A DNA stretch of 64,000 nucleotides from an uncultured Lachnospiraceae bacterium. Its GTDB lineage: Bacteria > Bacillota > Clostridia > Lachnospirales > Lachnospiraceae. A program made the position numbers and the translations under genes. Location: contig CAJUFL010000005.1 of NCBI GenBank assembly GCA_910585605.1, positions 1 through 64,000 of the forward strand, in the 5' to 3' direction. Position 1 is the first letter of the stretch. Every line of letters starts with the position of its first letter. The notes beneath the pieces were generated by a model. That model saw only the letters and a program-made list of their open reading frames with translations. It searched no databases and was not told the origin of the DNA. This document shows, in pieces, positions 10,205 to 18,368 of this stretch.

Positions 10205-12106
10205 ATGACTGGTTTATCAAAAAAGAGAACAACGGATAGAAATTTATGTAAATTGCAAAATAAAAATAGCTGGATGCTGTCTGTTATATTTATATTACAG
10301 ACTTTTTTTCTGATGGTCATGATGCAGTGCATTACTTTTGCGGATTCTTATGTCTTTTCGGAATGGTTCAGGATAGATAACCTTTATTTTCTGATATACA
10401 ATTTCCTGTTATGCCTGTTTTTGGTTTTGTTATGTTATCTCCCATTTAAGAGGGTTTTAGTATCTTATCTGATACCATGTGTGTTTCTGGCACTGTTTTC
10501 CATTGTTAATAATATGAAATGGGCAGGTCTTGATGAATGTATAACGATATCAGATTTTTCAAAATTATCAGAGGCTGCCAAAGTTGCAGGCAAAGCAGAG
10601 ATTCGTATATATTCGGGTACGTGGATTTGTATGGGTACAGGAATACTCTGTATTTTTATTTGGATTTATTTTGATGTGATCCGGTTTCGTACAGGCGATC
10701 ATAATAAAAAGAATGTCTATATGACGAGAATATTTTTGGCCGGTCTTAGTGTTGTCTTGATTCCATTTCTTGCCCTGGATATGAAAAAAAGTGAGATGGC
10801 GATGCTGACGGAGGTAAGGACTGCCGATAAAACAGGACCATTAGTATATTTTGTGGAGAGTGTACTGACGGCTAGATTGCAAAAGCCGTATACGGTGGAA
10901 GAAGCAGGGGCATCCTATTACCAGTACGTAGACAAAGGCAGGCGTATAATGGGGGAGAGTGGGAATACTGCCATGAATAAAAATGCTTCCGGTTTGAAAG
11001 AACAGTATCCGAATATCATTGTGATCATGAGTGAGGCATTTTATGATGTAAACCGGTTCGAAGGAACAGTATCTTACAGTGAGAATCCCATGTCTGCTTT
11101 CGAGGAAGTAAAGGAAGAAAGCAGTTATGGTAATGTCATGGTTAATGTCTATGGCGGGAGTACACATTTTTCCGAATTTGAATTTCTGACAGGATGGAAT
11201 ACAAAGGGTATGCGTTCCGGTTCCTGTCCTTATAAAGACTATTTTTCAAAAGAACAGCCGGCTTTTGCGTGGTATTTAAAGGAAAAAGGATATCATACCA
11301 TGGCAGTTCATCCATATAACGGAACGTTCTGGGACCGTTACAGGGCATATCCGCGAATGGGATTTGACAAATTTATAGACCGTTCCCAAATGAAGTATAC
11401 AGATATGTGCGGTTATATATCGGATGATTCGCTGACAAATGAGATTATATATCAGTATGAGGAAAATGAAGAAAGGGAAAAACCATTTTTTTGTTTCGGC
11501 GTGTCTGTTGCAAACCACATTGCCATTATTAACGGAGAAGAAAAGGAAAATGTGCCGGATGATATTAAAGTTACATTCAATGGCAAGGAAACCGGATATG
11601 GAGCAAATAAGAGGAAGTGGTTTGAGGAGTATATAAGCGGAATCTCAAAGAGCGGGGAGGCACTTAAAAAACTGACAGATTATTTTAAAAAGCAAAAAGA
11701 GCCTACTGTAATTGTTTTTTTTGGAGATCATGCCCCAAGCTATGCACTGGAACTATTGAGAGCAGGAAATCAGGAAGAGACTCTGGCTTATTCTACTCCA
11801 TATATCATATGGGACAATTTTAATATGGATAAGGAAAAGGGGACAGATATGAATGTTTCTTTTCTCACTACCAGTCTCCTAATGAAGATTGGGATGCCGC
11901 TTACAACACAGTGTTATTATAATATAGGTGTAAGGTCTGATTATCCCATTGATACGAGATATGTGATAGAAGATTACAAAGGAAGGCGTTATCAGGATTT
12001 TAGCAGGGAAGAGCAGAACGAATATTACACGAGGGCACTGGATCTGAAAAAACAGACGCAGACACTGTTGGAAAATCCTGATAAAATAGAGGGGATATGG
12101 AAATGA
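10205..12106 (+). CDS. LTA synthase family phosphoglycerol transferase/sulfatase
   Basis: A 633-residue membrane enzyme of the LtaS/MdoB alkaline-phosphatase superfamily, which transfers glycerol phosphate from phosphatidylglycerol onto lipoteichoic acid or a glycan. About five membrane segments occupy the first 200 residues. The extracellular catalytic domain starts near residue 265 with IIVIMSEAFYDV (metal-binding Glu), then GGSTHFSEFEFLTG, where the Thr is the likely nucleophile, and FFGDHAPSY, giving the metal-binding Asp and His. All key residues appear present. It is transcribed alone between a terminator and the heat-shock operon. It could equally modify another surface glycan; the substrate is not readable from sequence. 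Confidence 0.85.
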   Translation: MTGLSKKRTTDRNLCKLQNKNSWMLSVIFILQTFFLMVMMQCITFADSYVFSEWFRIDNLYFLIYNFLLCLFLVLLCYLPFKRVLVSYLIPCVFLALFSIVNNMKWAGLDECITISDFSKLSEAAKVAGKAEIRIYSGTWICMGTGILCIFIWIYFDVIRFRTGDHNKKNVYMTRIFLAGLSVVLIPFLALDMKKSEMAMLTEVRTADKTGPLVYFVESVLTARLQKPYTVEEAGASYYQYVDKGRRIMGESGNTAMNKNASGLKEQYPNIIVIMSEAFYDVNRFEGTVSYSENPMSAFEEVKEESSYGNVMVNVYGGSTHFSEFEFLTGWNTKGMRSGSCPYKDYFSKEQPAFAWYLKEKGYHTMAVHPYNGTFWDRYRAYPRMGFDKFIDRSQMKYTDMCGYISDDSLTNEIIYQYEENEEREKPFFCFGVSVANHIAIINGEEKENVPDDIKVTFNGKETGYGANKRKWFEEYISGISKSGEALKKLTDYFKKQKEPTVIVFFGDHAPSYALELLRAGNQEETLAYSTPYIIWDNFNMDKEKGTDMNVSFLTTSLLMKIGMPLTTQCYYNIGVRSDYPIDTRYVIEDYKGRRYQDFSREEQNEYYTRALDLKKQTQTLLENPDKIEGIWK

Positions 12107-12178
12107 GTAAAATATTACTGTCATCCAGTCTGATAGCCTAAACAGTGATAAAACTTTACAATTTTTCTTGTTTTTTTC

Positions 12179-12207
12179 TTGACAAATGTGTAAGCTGGTG
12201 TTACTCT
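12179..12207 (+). promoter_or_regulatory. Promoter of the hrcA heat-shock operon
   Basis: A perfect TTGACA at 12179-12184 is followed after 17 bases by TACTCT at 12202-12207, a weak -10. The CIRCE operator starts 11 bases further on, so bound HrcA would cover the transcription start. Confidence 0.65.
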
Positions 12208-12218
12208 ATATTCAGATA

Positions 12219-12245
12219 TTAGCACTCGAAAACAATGAGTGCTAA
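12219..12245 (+). promoter_or_regulatory. CIRCE operator (HrcA binding site)
   Basis: The arms TTAGCACTC (12219-12227) and GAGTGCTAA (12237-12245) are a perfect inverted repeat separated by 9 bases, exactly the CIRCE consensus. HrcA binds this element and represses the operon until heat shock titrates GroEL. It lies about 38 bases before the hrcA start. Confidence 0.97.
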
Positions 12246-12282
12246 TAACGAATGGCGAAAGGGCAGGAAAGGGGTTTGATGC

Positions 12283-13314
12283 ATGGAATTAGACGAGCGC
12301 AAACGGAAGATATTAAAGGCAATCATTTCTAATTATCTGGAAACCGGAGAACCGGTTGGTTCAAGAACAATATCCAAATATACTGATTTGAACCTTAGTT
12401 CTGCGACAATTCGCAATGAGATGGCTGATCTAGAGGAGCTTGGACTGATTATGCAGCCTCATACGTCTGCTGGAAGAATTCCCACTGATGCGGGATACCG
12501 CCTTTATGTGGATAATATGATGGCAGAGAAGGACACTGAGATGGAGGAGATGAAGACACAGCTTTTAGAGCGTGTGGATAAGATGGAATCTCTTTTGAAA
12601 CAGGTTGCAAAAGTGCTGGCATATAACACGAACTATGCAACATTGGTTACAGCTCCACAGTACCAGAATTCAAAACTTAAGTTTATACAGCTGTCGCAGG
12701 TGGATGAGAACCAGCTGCTGGCAGTTATCGTAGTAGATGGGAATGTGATTAAGAATAAGCTTATGCAAGTGGAACGTCTTCTCGGAAATGATGAGCTGTT
12801 AAAGCTTAATGTTTTGCTGAACACGTTTCTACAGGGGGCATCCTTGCAGGATATCAATCTTGAGATGATACAGACCATCAAGTCACAGGCAGGTGAGTTT
12901 GCAGATGTCATGGAAAAGATTTTTCAGGGGATTGCAGAAGCGATTCATGAGGCGGATGAGGTGGAGATTTATACCAGCGGAACCACGAATATGCTGAAAT
13001 ATCCGGAACTTGGCAATATAGAACAGACAACAAAGCTTCTTGAGGCGTTAGAGGACAGACAGGGATTGGATGAGCTGATTGATGAGACGATTAACAGCGA
13101 TAATTCAAACGGTATTCAGGTGTATATCGGTGAAGAGTCACCGGTTTCTAATATGAAGGATTGTAGTATTGTAACTGCTACCTACGAACTGGCGGAAGGA
13201 GCCAAAGGAACGATTGGTATCATAGGGCCGAAGAGGATGGATTATCAAAAAGTAGTCAGCACCCTTAAGAATCTTACGGGTGAGTTGGATACAATATTTA
13301 AGAAGAAAGATTAG
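12283..13314 (+). CDS. hrcA: Heat-inducible transcription repressor HrcA
   Basis: HrcA represses class I heat-shock genes by binding CIRCE and needs GroEL for activity. An N-terminal winged helix (first about 70 residues) contains TISKYTDLNLSSATIRNEMA and the wing HTSAGRIPTDAGYR; a GAF-like dimerisation domain follows. The length of 343 residues is typical. GGAAAGGGG lies 8 bases before ATG 12283. The CIRCE element immediately upstream makes the operon autoregulated. The next gene, grpE, begins 10 bases after the stop. Confidence 0.97.
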   Translation: MELDERKRKILKAIISNYLETGEPVGSRTISKYTDLNLSSATIRNEMADLEELGLIMQPHTSAGRIPTDAGYRLYVDNMMAEKDTEMEEMKTQLLERVDKMESLLKQVAKVLAYNTNYATLVTAPQYQNSKLKFIQLSQVDENQLLAVIVVDGNVIKNKLMQVERLLGNDELLKLNVLLNTFLQGASLQDINLEMIQTIKSQAGEFADVMEKIFQGIAEAIHEADEVEIYTSGTTNMLKYPELGNIEQTTKLLEALEDRQGLDELIDETINSDNSNGIQVYIGEESPVSNMKDCSIVTATYELAEGAKGTIGIIGPKRMDYQKVVSTLKNLTGELDTIFKKKD

Positions 13315-13324
13315 AGGTGTCAAA

Positions 13325-13987
13325 GTGGAAGAAAAGAAAAAGGGTAATGCAAAAGGAAGTGCAGGAAAGAAGAGTAAGCCTGCCGGCAATGATGCACAAG
13401 AGAGTGTAGAAGAAGTAGCGGTAGAATCCACTGAGGAGACAGAAGTAGAGGCAAATGAAGTTTCAGAGGATGCAGAGAAAAAACCTGTAAAGGGTAAGAA
13501 AGGCGGCCGGCGAAGCGGCGGCAATAATAAAGCCATGGAGCTGGAGTTAGAGAAACAGAAGGAACTGACAGAAGAAGCAAATGATAAATACAAAAGACTT
13601 CTTGCAGAATTTGAGAATGCACGTAACCGTAATGAGAAAGAGTCCAGACGTATGTATGATGTTGGTGCAAAAGAGGTTCTGGAAAAATTACTGCCGGTTG
13701 TCGACAATTTTGAAAGGGCATTACAGGCAATTCCGGAAGAGGATAAAGAGCGTGCTTTTGAGCAGGGTGTTGACAAGATTTACAAGCAGTTGATCGTAAC
13801 TTTGGAAGAAGTAGGCGTGAAACCAATGAATGCTGAAGGTAGTGAGTTTAACCCGGATTTTCATAATGCCGTGCTGCATATAGAGGATGAGGAATTGGAA
13901 GAGAATGTAGTGGCAGAAGAACTGCAAAAGGGTTATATGTACAAGGAAGAAGTTTTGCGTCATAGCATGGTAAAAGTAGCAAACTAA
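13325..13987 (+). CDS. grpE: Nucleotide exchange factor GrpE
   Basis: GrpE releases ADP from DnaK and so sets the pace of the chaperone cycle. The first 75 residues are a low-complexity acidic/lysine-rich tail, followed by the long helix that forms the dimer (ELEKQKELTEEANDKYKRLL) and the GrpE signature ending VEEVGVKP-like, here TLEEVGVKPMN. I chose GTG 13325, 7 bases after AGAGG, giving 220 residues. An upstream in-frame GTG at 13280 lies inside hrcA and would add a tail unlike GrpE. It is the second gene of the CIRCE operon and is closely coupled to hrcA. Confidence 0.95.
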   Translation: MEEKKKGNAKGSAGKKSKPAGNDAQESVEEVAVESTEETEVEANEVSEDAEKKPVKGKKGGRRSGGNNKAMELELEKQKELTEEANDKYKRLLAEFENARNRNEKESRRMYDVGAKEVLEKLLPVVDNFERALQAIPEEDKERAFEQGVDKIYKQLIVTLEEVGVKPMNAEGSEFNPDFHNAVLHIEDEELEENVVAEELQKGYMYKEEVLRHSMVKVAN

Positions 13988-14037
13988 TATAAAATTTAAA
14001 CTAATATAAACATTTAGAATTTTAGGAGGAAAAAATC

Positions 14038-15888
14038 ATGGGAAAAATTATTGGTATTGACTTAGGTACAACAAATTCATGTGTAGCTGTAATGGAAGGT
14101 GGTAAGCCGGTTGTTATTAATAATGCAGAAGGTGCAAGAACAACACCATCCGTTGTAGCATTTACAAAGACAGGAGAAAGAGTGGTTGGTGAGCCTGCAA
14201 AGCGTCAGGCAGTAACGAATGCAGATAAAACGATTTCTTCTATTAAGAGACATATGGGTTCTGATTATAAAGTGGCAATTGATGACAAAAAATATTCTCC
14301 TCAGGAGATTTCTGCCATGGTGCTTCAAAAGTTAAAAGCAGATGCAGAAAGTTATTTGGGAGAGAAAGTAACAGAAGCTGTTATTACCGTTCCTGCTTAC
14401 TTCTCAGATGCACAAAGACAGGCAACAAAGGATGCAGGACGTATTGCAGGCATGGATGTAAAGCGCATTATCAATGAGCCGACTGCGGCTGCACTTTCTT
14501 ATGGTCTTGACAATGAAAATGAGCAGAAGATCATGGTGTATGACCTTGGTGGTGGTACATTTGATGTATCCATTATTGAAATTGGTGATGGTGTCATTGA
14601 AGTATTGGCAACTGCAGGTGATAACCAGCTTGGTGGTGATGATTTTGATAATGTCGTTACAGATTATATGTTAAGTGAATTTAAGAATCAGGAGGGTGTT
14701 GACTTATCCACGGATAAGATGGCTATGCAGAGATTGAAGGAAGCCGCAGAGAAGGCTAAGAAAGAGCTTTCTTCTTCTACTACAACCAACATCAACCTTC
14801 CGTTCATCACAGCAACTGCTGAGGGACCGAAGCATTTTGATATGAATCTGTCGAGGGCAAAATTTGATGAGCTGACAGCGCATTTAGTAGAAAGAACTGC
14901 AACACCTGTTCAGACTGCTTTAAAGGATGCAGGTCTTACTCCTTCAGAGCTTGATAAGGTATTACTGGTTGGTGGTTCTACTCGTATCATAGCTGTTCAG
15001 GATAAGGTAAAACAGTTGACAGGTAAGGATCCGTTTAAGGGAATTAATCCGGATGAATGTGTGGCAATCGGTGCTTCTGTTCAGGGTGGTAAATTAGCTG
15101 GTGATGCCGGTGCCGGTGAAATCTTACTTTTGGATGTTACTCCGCTCTCCCTTTCTATTGAGACAATGGGTGGTGTTGCAACCAGATTGATTGAGAGAAA
15201 TACAACGATACCTACAAAGAAGAGCCAAATTTTCTCGACGGCACAGGATAATCAGGATGCGGTTGATATTAACATCTGTCAGGGTGAAAGACAGTTTGCA
15301 AGAGACAACAAATCATTGGGACGTTTCCGCTTGGATGGTATCGCACCTGCAAGACGAGGTGTTCCACAGATTGAAGTTACCTTTGATATTGATGCAAACG
15401 GTATTGTTAATGTATCTGCAAAGGATTTGGGAACCGGAAGAGAGCAGCATATTACGATTACGGCAGGCTCTAATATGTCTGATGATGATATCGAAAAGGC
15501 AATTAAAGAAGCAGCAGAATATGAAGCACAGGATAAGAAGAGAAAAGAAGCGATTGAAGCAAGAAATGATGCAGATGCGATGGTATTCCAGACAGAAAAA
15601 GCATTGCAGGATGTGGGAGATAAGCTTCCTTCTGAGGATAAAACCAAGGTGGAGGCAGACCTTGCAGCATTAAAGAGCTTAGTGGACAGCACGGATCCAG
15701 AGAACATGAGTGAGTATGATGTAGAGCAGTTAAAGAATGCAAAGGAAACTTTGATGACAAGTGCCCAGAATCTGTTTGCAAAACTGTATGAGCAAAATGG
15801 TCCTGGTGCAAATGCAGGAACCGGTGCAACTGGTCCGGATGTTTATTCAGAGGGTGATGTAGTAGACGGAGACTATACAGAGTTATAA
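14038..15888 (+). CDS. dnaK: Molecular chaperone DnaK (Hsp70)
   Basis: DnaK binds exposed hydrophobic peptides in an ATP-dependent cycle with DnaJ and GrpE. The ATPase domain starts [18 protein letters not shown] and shows [12 protein letters not shown] and LVGGSTRI; the substrate-binding domain follows from about residue 370, starting with [17 protein letters not shown]. The Gly-rich acidic tail ends VVDGDYTEL, as usual for Gram-positive DnaK, which lacks the EEVD-like ends of eukaryotes. The length of 616 residues is normal. AGGAGG lies before the ATG. It is the third gene of the CIRCE operon. Confidence 0.98.
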   Translation: MGKIIGIDLGTTNSCVAVMEGGKPVVINNAEGARTTPSVVAFTKTGERVVGEPAKRQAVTNADKTISSIKRHMGSDYKVAIDDKKYSPQEISAMVLQKLKADAESYLGEKVTEAVITVPAYFSDAQRQATKDAGRIAGMDVKRIINEPTAAALSYGLDNENEQKIMVYDLGGGTFDVSIIEIGDGVIEVLATAGDNQLGGDDFDNVVTDYMLSEFKNQEGVDLSTDKMAMQRLKEAAEKAKKELSSSTTTNINLPFITATAEGPKHFDMNLSRAKFDELTAHLVERTATPVQTALKDAGLTPSELDKVLLVGGSTRIIAVQDKVKQLTGKDPFKGINPDECVAIGASVQGGKLAGDAGAGEILLLDVTPLSLSIETMGGVATRLIERNTTIPTKKSQIFSTAQDNQDAVDINICQGERQFARDNKSLGRFRLDGIAPARRGVPQIEVTFDIDANGIVNVSAKDLGTGREQHITITAGSNMSDDDIEKAIKEAAEYEAQDKKRKEAIEARNDADAMVFQTEKALQDVGDKLPSEDKTKVEADLAALKSLVDSTDPENMSEYDVEQLKNAKETLMTSAQNLFAKLYEQNGPGANAGTGATGPDVYSEGDVVDGDYTEL

Positions 15889-15957
15889 TCCAAAAATCAG
15901 AGTCCTGCGGTTTCGGTTGGAAATCGTGGGAACTCATTGTAAATAAAGGTGAGGAAG

Positions 15958-17124
15958 ATGGCAGATACAAAGAGAGATTATTATGAGGTTCTGGGTGTTT
16001 CCAAAAGTGCAACGGAATCGGAATTAAAAAAGGCATACAGACAGGTTGCTAAAAAATATCATCCTGATACGAATCCCGGAGATAAAGAGGCAGAAGCCAA
16101 GTTTAAAGAGGCTTCCGAAGCATATAAAGTTTTGAGCGATCCGGATTCACGGGCAAAGTATGATCAGTTTGGTCATGCCGCATTTGATCCAAATAGTGGT
16201 ATGGGTGCAGGTTTTGGTGGTTTTGATTTTAGCGATATGGGAGATATCTTTGGCGATATCTTTGGAGATATGTTTGGCGGTGGCAGCAGAGGTCATCAGT
16301 CAAACGGACCGATGAAAGGAGCTAATATCAAAACAACGGTACGTGTCAAATTTGATGAAGCTGTATTTGGATGCCAGAAAGAATTGGAGCTTCCGCTTAA
16401 AGATGAATGTGTTGTTTGCCATGGTACAGGATCCCAGCCGGGACATAATCCGGAAACCTGTACAAAGTGTAACGGCAAAGGTCAGGTGGTATTTACCCAG
16501 CAGTCTTTATTTGGTGTAGTCCGGAATGTGCAGACCTGTCCGGAATGCAGCGGAACTGGTAAAGTGATTAAATTTAAGTGTACGCAGTGTTCAGGAACCG
16601 GTTATGTCAAGAGTAAGAAGAAAATTCAGGTGGTGGTGCCGGCAGGGATTGATAACGGACAGAGTATCCGTATCCGTGAAAAAGGAGAACCGGGTGTCAA
16701 TGGCGGGGGCAGAGGTGATTTACTGGTAACAGTGCTTGTAGACAGACATCCTCAGTTCCAAAGACAGGAATATGATTTGTTTTCCACGGAACCGATTACA
16801 TTTACACAGGCTGCACTAGGAGGAAATGTTACGATTAATTCCATTGACGGTCCGATTGAATATGAGATTAAGCCGGGAACGCAGACTGATACCAAGGTTA
16901 AGCTAAAGGGTAAAGGAGTCCCTACACTTCGGAATAAGAATGTAAGAGGAGACCATTATGTGACGCTGGTAGTTCAGGTTCCGGATAAATTGACAGAGGA
17001 ACAGAAAACGATCCTCAACAATTTTGATGAGGCGACCGGTTCAACGGCAAGGCGTTCTATGGATTCATCAGGTGGTTTTAGTTTTAGCGGGCATAAGAAA
17101 AAAGGCTCAGGAAAGAAAAAATAG
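15958..17124 (+). CDS. dnaJ: Chaperone protein DnaJ (Hsp40)
   Basis: DnaJ stimulates the DnaK ATPase and delivers substrates. The J domain (residues 4-70) contains the HPD motif in [10 protein letters not shown], followed by a Gly/Phe-rich linker. The zinc domain carries four CxxCxGxG repeats: [24 protein letters not shown] and CTQCSGTG. Two C-terminal substrate domains and a lysine-rich tail complete 388 residues. ATG 15958 is chosen over a GTG nine bases upstream because AAAGGTG is spaced for it. It is the last gene of the heat-shock operon, with a terminator just after it. Confidence 0.97.
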   Translation: MADTKRDYYEVLGVSKSATESELKKAYRQVAKKYHPDTNPGDKEAEAKFKEASEAYKVLSDPDSRAKYDQFGHAAFDPNSGMGAGFGGFDFSDMGDIFGDIFGDMFGGGSRGHQSNGPMKGANIKTTVRVKFDEAVFGCQKELELPLKDECVVCHGTGSQPGHNPETCTKCNGKGQVVFTQQSLFGVVRNVQTCPECSGTGKVIKFKCTQCSGTGYVKSKKKIQVVVPAGIDNGQSIRIREKGEPGVNGGGRGDLLVTVLVDRHPQFQRQEYDLFSTEPITFTQAALGGNVTINSIDGPIEYEIKPGTQTDTKVKLKGKGVPTLRNKNVRGDHYVTLVVQVPDKLTEEQKTILNNFDEATGSTARRSMDSSGGFSFSGHKKKGSGKKK

Positions 17125-17137
17125 AAAATCATAAAAT

Positions 17138-17190
17138 AAGCTGTTACACTGGTGAATGGTTCTTGATTCACCCGGTGTGGCAGCTTTTTT
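17138..17190 (+). terminator. Terminator of the hrcA-grpE-dnaK-dnaJ operon
   Basis: AAGCTG pairs with CAGCTT, and inside it CACTGGTGAAT pairs with ATTCACCCGGTG with one mismatch, making a long stem. A run of six T follows. It lies 14 bases after the dnaJ stop. Confidence 0.9.
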
Positions 17191-17267
17191 CTTGCAGAGG
17201 ATACGGCAAATATATGGTGATAGATGTATAAATTTATCCCAAACCGGATTTTCACTGTATCAGACTG

Positions 17268-17296
17268 TTGAAATGTAGCATGGAAACTGTTAGAAT
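17268..17296 (+). promoter_or_regulatory. Sigma-A promoter for prmA
   Basis: TTGAAA at 17268-17273, a 17-base spacer and TAGAAT at 17291-17296 give a near-consensus vegetative promoter. It lies about 80 bases before the prmA start, after the heat-shock operon terminator. Confidence 0.7.
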
Positions 17297-17384
17297 ATAG
17301 AGTAATTGACTAAGGAAGCCCAGTGCGGGAAACACTTTAAGCAGCGTTTCCTTAAATATACTTGTTCAGATCGAGGAAAGTGTT

Positions 17385-18344
17385 ATGAAGTGGACAAAGA
17401 TTACAATTGAGACAACAACAGAGGCAACAGATATGATCAGCTATGCATTAGGAGAGTATGGTGTTGAGGGAATTGAGATTGAAGATAACATTCCCTTATC
17501 GGAGGAAGATAAGAAGGCAATGTTCATTGATATTTTGCCGGAACTTCCAACGGATGATGGTATGGCGAAGATATCCTGTTATATTGATGATAGAATTGAT
17601 GTGCAGGAATCATGCGGGTATATCAAAGAACAGCTTGAAGAAATGTCTGTTTATATGAATACAGGCTCAGGAAGGATACTGATTGGCGAAACGGAAGATA
17701 AGGACTGGATTAATAAATGGAAGGAATTTTTTCACCCGTTCCGCTTGGAGGAGAATATTGTAATTCAGCCTACATGGACGGAAACTGCGGATGTGAATGA
17801 GGAGGATATCATTGTTAATATTGATCCGGGAACTGCGTTTGGGACAGGTTCTCACGAGACTACAAAGCTTTGTATTTCAAATTTAAAAAAACATATAAAT
17901 CCTGATGGAAAAACAAGGGTGATGGATGCAGGATGCGGGAGTGGCATTCTGTCTATCATTGCATTGAAACTGGGTGCCTGTAAAGTGTATGGGATTGATA
18001 TTGATGAACTGGCAGTAAAAGCGAGTAAAGAAAATCTGGAACGGAATCAGATACAGGAAGAACGATACGAGATAGTAAAAGGGGATGTTATTGGCGATAG
18101 AGAATTTGCAGACAGTATTGCAGATATCGGACAATATGACATTGTGGTAGCTAATATATTAGCGGATGTGATCATCCCGTTATCAGGTGTAATACGTCCG
18201 TTTATGAAAGAAGGCGGTGTATTTATCACATCAGGAATCATCAATACGAAGGAGACTGCCGTAAAAGAGGCACTGGAGGCTAATGGATTTACGATAACAG
18301 ATATTACTTATATGGGAGAATGGGTAGCCATCACTGCAAAATAG
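17385..18344 (+). CDS. prmA: Ribosomal protein L11 methyltransferase PrmA
   Basis: PrmA trimethylates ribosomal protein L11 using S-adenosylmethionine. The N-terminal substrate-recognition domain is followed by a class I methyltransferase fold with NIDPGTAFGTGSHETT, the SAM-binding motif DAGCGSGILS and the catalytic-site motif VANILADVI. The length of 319 residues is normal. GAGGAAAG precedes ATG 17385. It follows dnaJ in the usual clostridial order, but with its own promoter. The usual partner rsmE is separated from it by a yfhO-like gene. Confidence 0.95.
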   Translation: MKWTKITIETTTEATDMISYALGEYGVEGIEIEDNIPLSEEDKKAMFIDILPELPTDDGMAKISCYIDDRIDVQESCGYIKEQLEEMSVYMNTGSGRILIGETEDKDWINKWKEFFHPFRLEENIVIQPTWTETADVNEEDIIVNIDPGTAFGTGSHETTKLCISNLKKHINPDGKTRVMDAGCGSGILSIIALKLGACKVYGIDIDELAVKASKENLERNQIQEERYEIVKGDVIGDREFADSIADIGQYDIVVANILADVIIPLSGVIRPFMKEGGVFITSGIINTKETAVKEALEANGFTITDITYMGEWVAITAK

Positions 18345-18368
18345 AAAAGAGAGGTTTGGAGAATCATT

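Noticed and set aside
13280..13324. Upstream GTG start for grpE
   Set aside because: Lies inside hrcA and adds 15 residues unlike GrpE; GTG 13325 has AGAGG at ideal spacing.
13138..13776. Long open frame on the - strand opposite hrcA and grpE
   Set aside because: It mirrors two well-supported + strand genes, is Ser- and Leu-rich low complexity, and has no ribosome binding site.
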